Source: Flavobacterium sp. 1 (GTDB lineage: Bacteria > Bacteroidota > Bacteroidia > Flavobacteriales > Flavobacteriaceae). Taken from it: a DNA stretch of 64,000 nt. The position numbers and the translations under genes were made by a program. The stretch's first letter is position 1, and every line of letters starts with the position of its first letter. This document shows positions 8,625 through 18,195 of the stretch, one piece after another. The stretch is taken from NCBI RefSeq assembly GCF_002797935.1, contig NZ_PGER01000001.1, forward strand, positions 3,162,001 to 3,226,000. The letters run 5' to 3'. The notes below the pieces were generated by a model. It was not told the origin of the DNA and ran no database searches. It saw nothing but the letters and a program-made list of their open reading frames with translations.

Positions 8625-10028
8625 TTATTTTTTACCGTTTTTAGTAGTCTGAGTACCCATATAATCTTGTACTGTTCTAAAACCGATATAACTTCTTGCT
8701 GAATCCGAATACTCAAATGCACGTGTACTTACCTGCAAGAAATAAGAAACATCTTTCCATGATCCTCCTCTTACTACTTTACGTTTATTTGAATTATCAA
8801 TAACTGCTGGATTCATTGTAGACATGAACTCATATGAATTTGAATCATAAGCAGAATCTGTCCATTCAGAAACATTACCCGCCATATTATACAAATTATA
8901 TCCGTTCGGCTCATAAGATTTAGCCTCTACTGTATATAAAGCCTGATCCGCTGCATAATCACCTCTATTAGGTTTAAAATTAGCTAAGAAACAGCCTCTA
9001 TCACTTTTTGTATACGGACCACCCCAAGGAAAAGTAGCCGATTCCAAACCTCCTCTGGCTGCATACTCCCATTCAGCTTCTGTAGGTAATCTGAATGAAT
9101 TTACATTATCAAAATGGCTTTTCTTAGATTTTAACCAGATATTTTTATTTAAAGTTCTCCATTCACAAAAAGCTTTTGCCTGCTTCCATGTAACACCTAC
9201 CACTGGATATTCTCCGTAGGCTTTATGCCAGAAATAATCATTATGCATTGGCTCATTATAGGAGTAACTAAAGTCTTTAATCCAAACTGTTGTATCAGGA
9301 TATACTTTTACCTCTTCGGTTCTTATAAAATCTTGTCTCTTACCAACTTTTGCTTTTGCAGCAGCCTGAATATCCATCCAATTATAACGGAATTTAAGCT
9401 TATTCACATCCATGGTTCTCAAACCATTATACGAAGCTTCAAGTGGCAAATACATAGAATCCATTACTTCAACATAATATTCATCTGGGTATTTTTTAAC
9501 ATCTTTTATAAGCTTTGCTTTTTTATTTAATCTTTTAAAAGCATTGGGATCCTTATCAGTACCAATACTATAATAGTTATCATACATATACTTATCATAT
9601 GCAGTCATTTTTTCAGGATTAGAATCTTTAAAAGTATAATCAGCTATACTGCCTGAATTTTTTCCTTTACCTTTTCCATCAGTTGCAGCGCCCTGCCCGC
9701 TATCTTCTGCCAAAATAGCCAAACGCAGACGGATTGTAGAATCTTTAACCCATTCCACAAACTGACGATACTCGTTATTTGTAATTTCTGTTTCGTCCAT
9801 ATAAAAGGATCTAACAGTAACAGTTTTTGTTGGGGCGTCACCAACATTGGCAACATCATCATCAGATTTACCCATGATATACGATCCGCCAGGTACTAGT
9901 GTCATTCCATAAGGTTTTTCAGGATGCCATTTTGCTCCTTTCACACCAACCAACTCACCTTTGTCGCTTGATCTGCCACAGCTAATCAACACTGTTAAAA
10001 TTGCCGTAAATGCAATGAAATTCTTCAT
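8625..10028 (-). CDS. gldK: Gliding motility / type IX secretion lipoprotein GldK
   Basis: The 467-residue protein has a lipoprotein signal peptide with lipobox LISC and Cys17. The rest is a formylglycine-generating-enzyme/sulfatase-modifying fold: MVYxxETEITNNEYRQF-like start (about 70-85), RLPTEAEWEYAARGG near 318 and NMAGNVSEWTDS near 388. GldK (PorK) uses this fold structurally, as the outer-membrane-anchored part of the GldKN ring of T9SS. It is first in the operon. The 267-bp AT-rich upstream gap holds a possible -7 box TACATTTG on the minus strand (10124-10131) without a matching TTG, so I do not call a promoter. Confidence 0.95.
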   Translation of the reverse strand: MKNFIAFTAILTVLISCGRSSDKGELVGVKGAKWHPEKPYGMTLVPGGSYIMGKSDDDVANVGDAPTKTVTVRSFYMDETEITNNEYRQFVEWVKDSTIRLRLAILAEDSGQGAATDGKGKGKNSGSIADYTFKDSNPEKMTAYDKYMYDNYYSIGTDKDPNAFKRLNKKAKLIKDVKKYPDEYYVEVMDSMYLPLEASYNGLRTMDVNKLKFRYNWMDIQAAAKAKVGKRQDFIRTEEVKVYPDTTVWIKDFSYSYNEPMHNDYFWHKAYGEYPVVGVTWKQAKAFCEWRTLNKNIWLKSKKSHFDNVNSFRLPTEAEWEYAARGGLESATFPWGGPYTKSDRGCFLANFKPNRGDYAADQALYTVEAKSYEPNGYNLYNMAGNVSEWTDSAYDSNSYEFMSTMNPAVIDNSNKRKVVRGGSWKDVSYFLQVSTRAFEYSDSARSYIGFRTVQDYMGTQTTKNGKK

Positions 10029-10295
10029 AAAAATTGGGGTTATCTATTCATTATTATCAGACTGTAAACCTATTTATTTTTTTTTAAAAAAACAATTCTT
10101 TTTAGAGCCTTAAATTATTTGGTCAAATGTATGTTAAAAATTCTTAAAAAAAAATATTTTATCGCCGAAGAGCTAAATAAGAACGACAAAAAACATACTT
10201 TTGAAAAAAATGTAAGTATTGCTCATTTAATTAAAATATTCACATAAAATTAACGCTTTTGCTAAAAAACTATTAATTATAAACTATCAAAAAAA

Positions 10296-11447
10296 TCACA
10301 CAACGTTTTTTCTTTGTGCCTTCCACCATCTTTCCGGCATTTCTTGATTACAGGCAGCCAAATACTCTTCATATGAACACGGTAATAACGTGTTTTTTTT
10401 CAATTTATTGTTTGAGCTCAAAACATACGGAATCTCAATCCACCACCTGTCTGTTTTATCGCTTTTATAAAAAACTAAATCCTCTTCTTCAAGTGGCACA
10501 ATATATTTCAAATAATTCTCTCTGCTTCCAAAAGGATATTCATTTGACCTATAATGATAGCCCTCGATAAAATACCAGCATATCTGAGCAATAATAACTG
10601 CCTCTTGCTTGGAACTATTATGATTAAAAACACCAAATGATGTCACTTTATCGCTTATCCCTGCATATCTTGACAAAGAACATATTTCCTTACCATTAAA
10701 ACCATTCGGATTAAAATTCACAAAATTCCCCGAAGAGGAAGATTTTACTGCATTCAAATCGATACTTACTAAATCAGCATCTCTAAAAACTGGTTCCGAA
10801 ATTGAAATATTGTTTGAAACTTCCCCTAATCGATAAGCATCAAAAAACAGTTTCTCAACCAAGTCAATCTCTTCTTGAGAATTATAATAAGTTTGATATC
10901 CAATATTACAAAAATTAAACAGATTATTAGGCTCATCAACAATAATTTTTGTTAAAAAAGAATCACAGCTTATTGCTTCATTTTCTTTCCCAAAATCAAA
11001 CTTACTATCTATAGTCACCAAGTTCACCATTTGCTCCAAATCATCATAAGCTCTATAAAGTGAATAGGTTATATCTTGTGATCCGCCTATAACTATTGGA
11101 ATGATTTTTCTTTTTATTAATCCTGATGTAATTTTTTTTACCGCAAAGTAAGTATCCTCTTTTGAATTCCCAGCAAGGACGTCTCCTAAATCGGCTATGC
11201 TTGCCTTCCAATTACCGGGAAACATACTATATAATTCTTTTCGGATTGCATTTAAATCAACATCAACTTTAGCATTTCTATCGCCTCTGTTATCAAGAAC
11301 ACCGATTATCGCAATATTAATTTTATCTAAATCAGGAACCGAATCATTAGTATGCAATACAATCTTGCTGCCCAAATGCTGAGCAGACAATTCTTGTATA
11401 TGCTTTAGAATTTCACTGTCTAATGGTACTAAAAAATCAAACTCCAT
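10296..11447 (-). CDS. Arginase/formimidoylglutamase-fold protein with altered metal-site motifs
   Basis: The 383-residue protein has the ureohydrolase (arginase, agmatinase, formimidoylglutamase) core. The three metal-ligand motifs are present but changed. GGxH(S/D) reads GGSQD, DAHxD reads DSKFD, and SxDxDxxDP reads SIDLNAVKS. So both histidines and two of the usual aspartates are lost, and the two-manganese site should not form. No histidine-degradation genes are near. It sits between topA (71 bp) and gldK (267 bp). Databases often label such proteins formimidoylglutamase. The residues suggest a non-catalytic or reassigned role, possibly binding or scaffolding. Confidence 0.75.
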   Translation of the reverse strand: MEFDFLVPLDSEILKHIQELSAQHLGSKIVLHTNDSVPDLDKINIAIIGVLDNRGDRNAKVDVDLNAIRKELYSMFPGNWKASIADLGDVLAGNSKEDTYFAVKKITSGLIKRKIIPIVIGGSQDITYSLYRAYDDLEQMVNLVTIDSKFDFGKENEAISCDSFLTKIIVDEPNNLFNFCNIGYQTYYNSQEEIDLVEKLFFDAYRLGEVSNNISISEPVFRDADLVSIDLNAVKSSSSGNFVNFNPNGFNGKEICSLSRYAGISDKVTSFGVFNHNSSKQEAVIIAQICWYFIEGYHYRSNEYPFGSRENYLKYIVPLEEEDLVFYKSDKTDRWWIEIPYVLSSNNKLKKNTLLPCSYEEYLAACNQEMPERWWKAQRKNVV

Positions 11448-11518
11448 TTTTTTATTTCTTTATCGTCTTAATTCCTGTACTTCTTGAAATAAAATCAAGA
11501 TTTACTGAATCAAATTCT

Positions 11519-14038
11519 CTATTTCTTCTTGGTCACAGCTTTTTTGGCAACAGGTTTCTTTACTGCTGTTGTTTTTTTAGCTGCTACTTTTTTGGCCGGC
11601 GTCTTTTTGGCAATCATTTCCTGAACCTCTGCTAATGTCAATTTTGCCGCATCAACATCTTTGCTCAGCTCAATTTTTATTTTACCTTTTGTTATAACCG
11701 AACGTCCCCAGCGTGCTTTTTCTACCAATATTCCTTCGTCCTCCCAATTATGAAGCACTTTATCAATATTCTTTTGTAATTTATCTTCAATCAAAGCTTC
11801 TACATCTGATTGAGAAAGATTATCAAAATTGTATTTCTTGCTTACATTTATAAAGATTCCATTCCATTTGATAAATGGCCCAAAACGGCCAGTTCCTTTT
11901 TGAACACCTTCGCCTTTATAGACAGCGATTGGTGCATCAGCAATAGCTTTTTCATCAATCAATTCCTGAGCTCTAACCATCGATACATCCAATGGATCTT
12001 CACCCCTTGGCAAAGAAATAAAAACACTTCCGTGCCGCACATAAGGACCATAACGGCCATTACTTACTTCCACTTCTTCTCCTTTATATAGACCTAAGTT
12101 TTTTGGAAGCAAAAACAAGTTCAACGCTTCTTCCAAAGTAATATTACCAATATTTTGTTCGTGTCTAAGACTAGCAAACTTTTTATCTTCGTCTTCGGCA
12201 TCTCCAATTTGAGCCATTGGTCCAAATTTCCCTAAACGAACCGAAACTGGCTTACCCGATGCTGGATCGATACCTAATATTCTTTCTCCGCTTTCTCTAT
12301 CTGCATTGGCCTCAACGTCTTTCACTGTTGGGTGAAATGTATTGTAAAACTCTTGCATCATAGCAGTCCATTCAATATTTCCTTCGGCTATTTCGTCAAA
12401 ATCATGCTCTACTTTGGCAGTAAAATTATAATCCAAAATATTGCCAAAATTCTTAACTAGGAAATCAGTAACAATCGTACCTATATCTGTAGGAACAAGT
12501 TTCCCTTTATCAGAACCTGTATTTTCTTTGAGTAACTTCTCTCCTAATTTACCAGACTGCAAAGTCAGTTGCGTATAATTTCGCTCTAAACCTTCAAGAT
12601 TTCCTTTTTCTACATAATTTCTGTTGATAATGGTAGAAATTGTTGGCGCATAAGTAGAAGGACGGCCAATTCCTAATTCTTCCAATTTTTTTACCAAAGA
12701 AGCTTCGGTATATCTTGCCGCTGCTCTGGAATATCTTTCGGTTGCAGTAATATAATTATTTTGCAGTTTCTCATTAACTTTCATTGCTGGCAACATACCT
12801 TCCTGCTCTTCTTCATCGTCATCATGACCTTCAAGATATACTTTCAAAAATCCTTCAAAAAGTAAAACCTCACCTGAAGCAGTAAAGATTTCATCATGAT
12901 TATTCGCTTCAATTTTAACGTTCGTGCGTTCCAGCTTAGCATCACTCATTTGAGAAGCCAAAGTTCTCTTCCAAATCAAATCATACAAACGTGCTTGATC
13001 CCTATCAATATTAACGGTATGGCGAGACATATCAGTAGGGCGAATAGCTTCGTGAGCTTCTTGCGCTCCTTTGCTTTTATTTACGAAAGTACGCGGGTTC
13101 GAAAACTCTTTACCATAAGACTTGATAATTTCTGCCTGAGCGGCATCCATAGCTTCTTTAGATAAATTCACACTATCCGTTCTCATATATGTTATAAGTC
13201 CAGCTTCATACAAACGCTGTGCTAACTGCATAGTGATTCCAACAGGCAAATATAATTTTCTAGCTGCTTCCTGCTGTAAAGTTGAAGTTGTAAAAGGAGC
13301 TGTTGGTGATTTTTTGGTAGGTTTCGTCTCTAAATCTGCTACCTTATATATAGAACCGATATTTTGCTTTAAGAAATCTTCGGCCTCTTTTTTAGTATTG
13401 AAATTTTTTGGAAGTTTTGCTTTGAAAGATTTCCCTGCTTCATTAACAAATTCAGCTACAATTGAATAAGATGCTATAGCCGTAAAATTTTGAATTTCAC
13501 GTTCCCTTTCAACAATCAATCGAACGGAAACAGACTGAACACGACCTGCAGACAAACCGCCTTTAACTTTTCTCCAAAGTACTGGTGACAACTCATATCC
13601 AACTAAACGGTCCAAAACTCTACGAGCTTGTTGTGCATTAACTAAATTATAATCAATTTCACGCGGTTTTTCAATAGCTTTAAGAATTGCCGATTTGGTA
13701 ATCTCATGAAAAACAATACGTTTAGTTTTCTCTTTTTTAAGTTTTAACTCTTCCGCTAAATGCCAAGAAATAGCTTCTCCCTCGCGGTCCTCATCGCTTG
13801 CTAGCCATACCATATCGGCATTTTTAGCTAAAGCTTTTAATTTGGACACCAATGCTTTTTTATCCGAGGAAACTTCATATTTGGGTTTAAATCCGTTTTC
13901 GACATCAACCCCAATTTCTTTAGAGGGCAAATCAGCTATGTGTCCATAACTTGACTCTACCTGAAAATCACTTCCTAGAAATTTTTCGATTGTTTTTGCC
14001 TTTGCAGGGGACTCAACTATCACTAAATTCTTTGCCAT
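11519..14038 (-). CDS. topA: DNA topoisomerase I (type IA)
   Basis: The frame is open from 14086, but MAKNLVIVESPAKAKTIEKF at 14038 is the standard start and lies just below a good promoter (14058-14086). The 839-residue enzyme relaxes negative supercoils. It has an N-terminal Toprim domain (DEDREGEAISWH near 95), the SAGRVQSVSVRL core motif, and the active-site tyrosine in ITYMRTDS near residue 300. In place of C4 zinc fingers the C-terminal part has repeated small domains around GPYVRHGSVF and GPFIKWNGIF. It ends in a lysine/alanine-rich tail of about 30 residues, likely for DNA contact. Confidence 0.97.
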   Translation of the reverse strand: MAKNLVIVESPAKAKTIEKFLGSDFQVESSYGHIADLPSKEIGVDVENGFKPKYEVSSDKKALVSKLKALAKNADMVWLASDEDREGEAISWHLAEELKLKKEKTKRIVFHEITKSAILKAIEKPREIDYNLVNAQQARRVLDRLVGYELSPVLWRKVKGGLSAGRVQSVSVRLIVEREREIQNFTAIASYSIVAEFVNEAGKSFKAKLPKNFNTKKEAEDFLKQNIGSIYKVADLETKPTKKSPTAPFTTSTLQQEAARKLYLPVGITMQLAQRLYEAGLITYMRTDSVNLSKEAMDAAQAEIIKSYGKEFSNPRTFVNKSKGAQEAHEAIRPTDMSRHTVNIDRDQARLYDLIWKRTLASQMSDAKLERTNVKIEANNHDEIFTASGEVLLFEGFLKVYLEGHDDDEEEQEGMLPAMKVNEKLQNNYITATERYSRAAARYTEASLVKKLEELGIGRPSTYAPTISTIINRNYVEKGNLEGLERNYTQLTLQSGKLGEKLLKENTGSDKGKLVPTDIGTIVTDFLVKNFGNILDYNFTAKVEHDFDEIAEGNIEWTAMMQEFYNTFHPTVKDVEANADRESGERILGIDPASGKPVSVRLGKFGPMAQIGDAEDEDKKFASLRHEQNIGNITLEEALNLFLLPKNLGLYKGEEVEVSNGRYGPYVRHGSVFISLPRGEDPLDVSMVRAQELIDEKAIADAPIAVYKGEGVQKGTGRFGPFIKWNGIFINVSKKYNFDNLSQSDVEALIEDKLQKNIDKVLHNWEDEGILVEKARWGRSVITKGKIKIELSKDVDAAKLTLAEVQEMIAKKTPAKKVAAKKTTAVKKPVAKKAVTKKK

Positions 14039-14057
14039 TTTGCTTTTATTTGAATCG

Positions 14058-14086
14058 CAAAAGTAATTTTTTTTTTTAAATATCAA
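14058..14086 (-). promoter_or_regulatory. Bacteroidota-type promoter of topA
   Basis: On the minus strand: TTG (14086-14084), an 18-nt spacer, then TACTTTTG (14065-14058), matching the -33/-7 form TTG...TAnnTTTG. The topA ATG follows about 20 nt later, leaving a very short leader. Confidence 0.65.
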
Positions 14087-14382
14087 CCTTTCAATGATTT
14101 TAAAAACACATTAAATCGGCAAATGAGCTAATCAGACCATACAAAGCACCTCAATTTTCATTCGTTTATAATAATTCCATTCTAGTTCCAGCCTTAAAAT
14201 AATAAAACCATTAAACACAAGAAATACCTTTAAAACAACAAAATATACAATTACATTTCGCCTTTATATAATATATAGGTATAAAAAAATAAAACCGAAT
14301 TTAAATTTTCAAAAAGGAAATATTTTTAATTAATTAGTTAGATTTACTACAAAAGACCAAATCTAAACCACAGAACTACCTA

Positions 14383-15966
14383 ATGAACCGATTCGAACAG
14401 CTAGAAAAACTCAAACAAGTCCAAAATTGGGATATCATCATTATCGGCGGTGGTGCCAATGGCCTTGGCGTTGCAGTTGATGCGGCAAGCAGGGGATTTA
14501 AAACGATACTATTAGAAGCGGTGGATTTTGCAAAAGGCACTTCAAGCCGAAGTACCAAATTGGTTCACGGCGGAGTTCGTTATTTGGAACAAGGTAATAT
14601 TTCCCTGGTTATTGAAGCTCTAAAAGAAAGAGGCTTAATGGAAAAAAACGCAGGGCATTTGGTAAAAAATGAATCTTTCATTATACCAAATTACAATTGG
14701 TGGGCTGGCTATTTTTATACCTTTGGCTTAAAATTATACGATTTATTAGCCGGTAAATTAAGCCTTGGAAGTTCTAAATATTTATCCAGAGAAAAGACAC
14801 TAGAATTAATCCCATCCATTGAACCAAATGGATTACAAAGTGGCGTATTGTATCATGATGGGCAATTTGATGACTCACGATTAGCCATTAATCTAGCTCA
14901 AACCGCAACAGAGAAAGGAGCTTGCGTACTCAATCATTTTAAAGTCATTCAATTAATAAAGGATAACAAAAACCAAATTACAGGCATTGTAGCTGTTGAC
15001 CAAGAATCTGGAGAGGAATACACGATACAAGGCAAAGCAGTAATTAATGCAACGGGAGTATTTACCAATGCCATTATGAAAATGAACGATACGGTTTATA
15101 AAAAATATATCGTTCCAAGTCAGGGGATTCATTTGGTATTTGATAAATCGTTTTTACTAGGCAACCATGCACTAATGATTCCGAAGACGAGTGACGGAAG
15201 AGTACTTTTTGCAGTTCCTTGGCACGATAAAATTGTGGTGGGCACAACCGATACATTAGTCAAAAAATCAGATATTGAACCAATAGCCTTGGAAGAAGAA
15301 ATAAAATTTGTACTGGAAACAGCGCAAAGATATTTGACAAAAAAACCAACACGAGCCGATGTTCTTTCGGTTTTTGCAGGACTAAGACCTTTGGCTGCAC
15401 CGGAAAAAAAAGGACAAAGCACTAAAGAAGTTTCCAGAAGCCATAAAATAATTGTTTCCGAAACTGGGTTAATCACCATTACTGGCGGAAAATGGACGAC
15501 CTACCGAAAAATTGCTGAAGACATTGTAGATAAAGCCATCGCAACACATCAGTTGCCAAACAAAAAATGCGTGACCGAGTATTTGGCTATTCACGGAAAT
15601 AAGAAAAATAGTGATATCGATTTTGAAAATCACTTATTTATTTACGGAACAGACAGCACCGCTATATTGCAACTACAGGAAAACGAACCCGAATTAAAAG
15701 AAAAACTACACCCAAATTACAATTACACTTTGGCTGAAGTTGTCTGGGCTATTCGACATGAAATGGCTACGACTGTTGAAGATGTTTTAGCAAGACGTGT
15801 CCGGTTGTTGTTTTTGGACGCACGAGTTGCAATTTCTTGTGCTGACAAAGTAGCTCGTTTACTGGCAAAAGAATTAGGACATGACGAAAACTGGATTCAA
15901 AATCAATTGGCAGAATTTAAAACTGTTGCCAATGGTTTTCTTTTGAAAGAATTTCGGGTTTTATAA
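14383..15966 (+). CDS. glpD: Glycerol-3-phosphate dehydrogenase (FAD, aerobic type)
   Basis: The 527-residue protein starts with an FAD-binding Rossmann segment, IIIIGGGANGLGVAVDAASR (20-39), followed by the family motif GTSSRSTKLVHGGVRYLEQG. A DAO fold runs to about 360, with VGTTDT and GLRPL. A C-terminal GlpD domain (about 400-520) contains RHEMATTVEDVLARR. The enzyme oxidises glycerol-3-phosphate to dihydroxyacetone phosphate at the membrane and passes electrons to quinone. No glpK or glpF is adjacent, so it probably works on glycerol-3-phosphate from lipid turnover or from genes elsewhere. The 296-bp gap before it is AT-rich and shows no clear site. Confidence 0.93.
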   Translation: MNRFEQLEKLKQVQNWDIIIIGGGANGLGVAVDAASRGFKTILLEAVDFAKGTSSRSTKLVHGGVRYLEQGNISLVIEALKERGLMEKNAGHLVKNESFIIPNYNWWAGYFYTFGLKLYDLLAGKLSLGSSKYLSREKTLELIPSIEPNGLQSGVLYHDGQFDDSRLAINLAQTATEKGACVLNHFKVIQLIKDNKNQITGIVAVDQESGEEYTIQGKAVINATGVFTNAIMKMNDTVYKKYIVPSQGIHLVFDKSFLLGNHALMIPKTSDGRVLFAVPWHDKIVVGTTDTLVKKSDIEPIALEEEIKFVLETAQRYLTKKPTRADVLSVFAGLRPLAAPEKKGQSTKEVSRSHKIIVSETGLITITGGKWTTYRKIAEDIVDKAIATHQLPNKKCVTEYLAIHGNKKNSDIDFENHLFIYGTDSTAILQLQENEPELKEKLHPNYNYTLAEVVWAIRHEMATTVEDVLARRVRLLFLDARVAISCADKVARLLAKELGHDENWIQNQLAEFKTVANGFLLKEFRVL

Positions 15967-16018
15967 AAACAGATTAAACTTATTCTTTAAGATAAAAACG
16001 ATTCTGAAAACCGAACCC

Positions 16019-16164
16019 CTAGCCCCGAGTGGAGTGAAAAGCCAAGAGTCTCGTTGACTTAAATTTTTTGTGTTTCCAAAGCGACTGAAAGAAGCTCTTG
16101 CAGACACTTAAAAATTTTGTCAACGAGACGAGGACTTGTAACGGAAAGCGGGAATTAGCTCCTT
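16019..16164 (+). repeat. Modular intergenic repeat, copy C (long hairpin form)
   Basis: It has the same ends as the other two copies: TAGCCCCGAGTGGAGTGAAA on the left and CTTGTAACGGAAAGCGGGAA on the right. The centre is a different and larger hairpin: arms of about 20 bp (16048-16068 and 16110-16129, starting GTCTCGTTGAC) around a 40-nt loop. It lies between glpD and the miaB promoter and fills much of a 313-bp gap. Confidence 0.8.
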
Positions 16165-16230
16165 ATAAACCACACTGAATTGTCAAAATTTGAGAAGACA
16201 TAAAAAGTTGTTAATTCTTCGGCTGACATC

Positions 16231-16262
16231 TTGTCATAATCACTGTATTTGCCTTATCTTTG
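16231..16262 (+). promoter_or_regulatory. Bacteroidota-type promoter of miaB
   Basis: TTG at 16231-16233, a 21-nt spacer, then TATCTTTG at 16255-16262. The miaB ATG is 18 nt further on. Confidence 0.65.
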
Positions 16263-16279
16263 CGCTTTGAAAATGCCCT

Positions 16280-17725
16280 ATGGAAAAGATAATTGAAGAA
16301 AGCAAACAAGGAAACAGCCTTGTTCTAGAACATAAACCAGAGAATACCAAGAAACTTTTTATAGAAAGCTATGGCTGTGCGATGAATTTTTCGGACAGTG
16401 AGATTGTAGCGTCTATATTGTCCGGAAACGGATACAATACGACCCAAGTGCTGGAAGAAGCCGATTTGGTTTTGGTAAATACCTGTTCGATTCGGGACAA
16501 AGCGGAACAAACAATACGCAAGCGTCTGGAAAAATACAATGCGGTGAAACGCATTAATCCGAAGATGAAAGTGGGAGTTCTAGGCTGTATGGCCGAACGT
16601 TTGAAAAGTCAGTTCCTCGAAGAAGAAAAAATTGTTGACCTTGTAGTGGGACCTGATGCCTATAAAGATTTACCGAATTTATTAAGCGAAGTTGAAGAAG
16701 GTCGCGATGCAATAAACGTGATTTTGTCCAAAGAGGAAACTTATGGCGATATTTCGCCAGTTCGATTGATGAGCAACGGAATTACAGCATTTGTCTCGAT
16801 AACAAGAGGTTGCGACAATATGTGTACGTTTTGCGTGGTGCCTTTTACTCGCGGGCGTGAGCGCAGCCGTGAACCGCAAAGCATTATGAACGAAATTCAG
16901 GATTTATGGGGCAGAGGATTTAAGGAAATCACGCTCTTAGGTCAGAATGTGGACAGTTATTTATGGTACGGCGGTGGATTGAAAAAGGATTTTGTCAGTG
17001 CGACCGAAATGCAAAAAGCGACAGCGGTGGATTTTGACCAATTATTGGAAATGACTGCGGTTGCTTTCCCAAAAATGCGTATTCGTTTTTCAACTTCAAA
17101 TCCACAGGATATGCACGAAAGCATTTTGCACGTTATTGCCAAATATCCTAACATCTGCAAACACATTCACTTGCCGGTTCAATCGGGAAGCAACCGCATT
17201 TTGAAAGAAATGAATCGTCTGCACACGAGAGAGGAATATATGGCATTGATTGATAAAATTCGTTCTATTATTCCTGACGGAGCCATCACTCAGGATATGA
17301 TTTCGGGTTTCCCGACAGAAACGGAACAAGACCATCAAGATACTTTAAGTTTAATGGAGTATGTGAAATATAATTTTGGCTATATGTACAGCTACTCTGA
17401 ACGCCCTGGAACTTTGGCTGGAAGAAAAATGGAAGATGATGTTCCTGAAGAAACCAAACTTCGCAGGCTACAGGAAATTGTCGATTTACAGCAAAAACAC
17501 GCCTTGATTCGTTCACAGGAATTCATCGGAAAAACGGTTGAAGTATTGGTTGAGAAAGTTTCGAAAAAATCGACTGAGGAGTTTTCAGGAAGAAATTCAC
17601 AAAGCATTACGGTGGTTTTCCCTAAAGAGAATTATAAAATAGGTGATTTTGTAAATGTAAAAATTAATTCTTGCACCTCCGGAACTTTAAAAGGTGAAGC
17701 GATTGGATTGAGTGATATGAATTAA
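16280..17725 (+). CDS. miaB: tRNA-2-methylthio-N6-dimethylallyladenosine synthase MiaB
   Basis: The 481-residue radical SAM methylthiotransferase adds a methylthio group at position 37 of tRNAs that read UNN codons. The N-terminal UPF0004 domain supplies three cluster cysteines, C33 (ESYGCAMN), C69 (NTCSIRD) and C103 (LGCMAE). The radical SAM motif CDNMCTFC gives C178, C182 and C185. A TRAM domain ends the protein (about 415-480). The stretch SIRDKAEQTIRKRL and the RGRERSREP motif are typical of MiaB rather than MtaB or RimO. A clear promoter lies just upstream. Confidence 0.96.
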   Translation: MEKIIEESKQGNSLVLEHKPENTKKLFIESYGCAMNFSDSEIVASILSGNGYNTTQVLEEADLVLVNTCSIRDKAEQTIRKRLEKYNAVKRINPKMKVGVLGCMAERLKSQFLEEEKIVDLVVGPDAYKDLPNLLSEVEEGRDAINVILSKEETYGDISPVRLMSNGITAFVSITRGCDNMCTFCVVPFTRGRERSREPQSIMNEIQDLWGRGFKEITLLGQNVDSYLWYGGGLKKDFVSATEMQKATAVDFDQLLEMTAVAFPKMRIRFSTSNPQDMHESILHVIAKYPNICKHIHLPVQSGSNRILKEMNRLHTREEYMALIDKIRSIIPDGAITQDMISGFPTETEQDHQDTLSLMEYVKYNFGYMYSYSERPGTLAGRKMEDDVPEETKLRRLQEIVDLQQKHALIRSQEFIGKTVEVLVEKVSKKSTEEFSGRNSQSITVVFPKENYKIGDFVNVKINSCTSGTLKGEAIGLSDMN

Positions 17726-17733
17726 GATTTTTG

Positions 17734-17788
17734 GCCACAGATTAAAAAGATTTTCACAGATTTTTTTGAAATCTTTTTAATCTGTGGC
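17734..17788 (+). repeat. Inverted repeat left of the GxxExxY gene
   Basis: Perfect 20-bp arms GCCACAGATTAAAAAGATTT (17734-17753) and its complement (17769-17788). The right arm recurs as a direct copy at 18196-18215 on the other side of the GxxExxY gene. Confidence 0.75.
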
Positions 17789-17804
17789 TAAAAAACAAAA
17801 TAAT

Positions 17805-18176
17805 ATGAACGGTTACAGAGAAGAAGAAACTTATAAAATCATTGGGATATGCATGGAGGTCCATAGAACACTGGGGCCTGGTTTACTAGAAATCATTTAC
17901 AAAGATGCTTTAGAAATAGAATTCAAAGAAAATAACATTCCTTTTGAAAGGGAGAAAGAATTTGCGATTAAATATAAAGGCAAAATTTTACCTCACAAAT
18001 TTTATGCTGACTTTATTGTAAATAAAGACATAATTTTAGAAGTAAAAGCTGTGAAAGAATTCTCTAATGAACATATTGCGCAAATTTTAAATTATTTAAA
18101 ATTAGCTAATTCAGAAATAGGATTAATGGTAAATTTTCAAACCAAATCATTAGAATACAAAAGATATGCCTTATAA
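17805..18176 (+). CDS. GxxExxY family protein (PD-(D/E)XK nuclease-like fold)
   Basis: A GTG at 17784 extends the frame, but that start lies inside the repeat arm; the ATG at 17805 (MNGYREEETYKI) is preferred and gives 123 residues. GPGLLEIIYKDAL holds the GxxExxY signature, and the HKFYADFIVNKDIILEVKAV stretch has a D...ExK pattern as in PD-(D/E)XK enzymes. The family is common in Bacteroidota and has no established role. The gene lies between copies of a 20-bp repeat, described separately, and is unlike its core neighbours miaB and lptE, which suggests an inserted unit. Confidence 0.8.
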   Translation: MNGYREEETYKIIGICMEVHRTLGPGLLEIIYKDALEIEFKENNIPFEREKEFAIKYKGKILPHKFYADFIVNKDIILEVKAVKEFSNEHIAQILNYLKLANSEIGLMVNFQTKSLEYKRYAL

Positions 18177-18195
18177 GATCATAAAGAATCTATGA

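Noticed and set aside
10124-10131. TACATTTG box on the minus strand as gldK promoter
   Set aside because: No TTG at a fitting distance upstream.
17784-17804. GTG start for the GxxExxY gene, adding seven residues
   Set aside because: The codons lie in the 20-bp repeat arm; the ATG at 17805 gives the family-like start.
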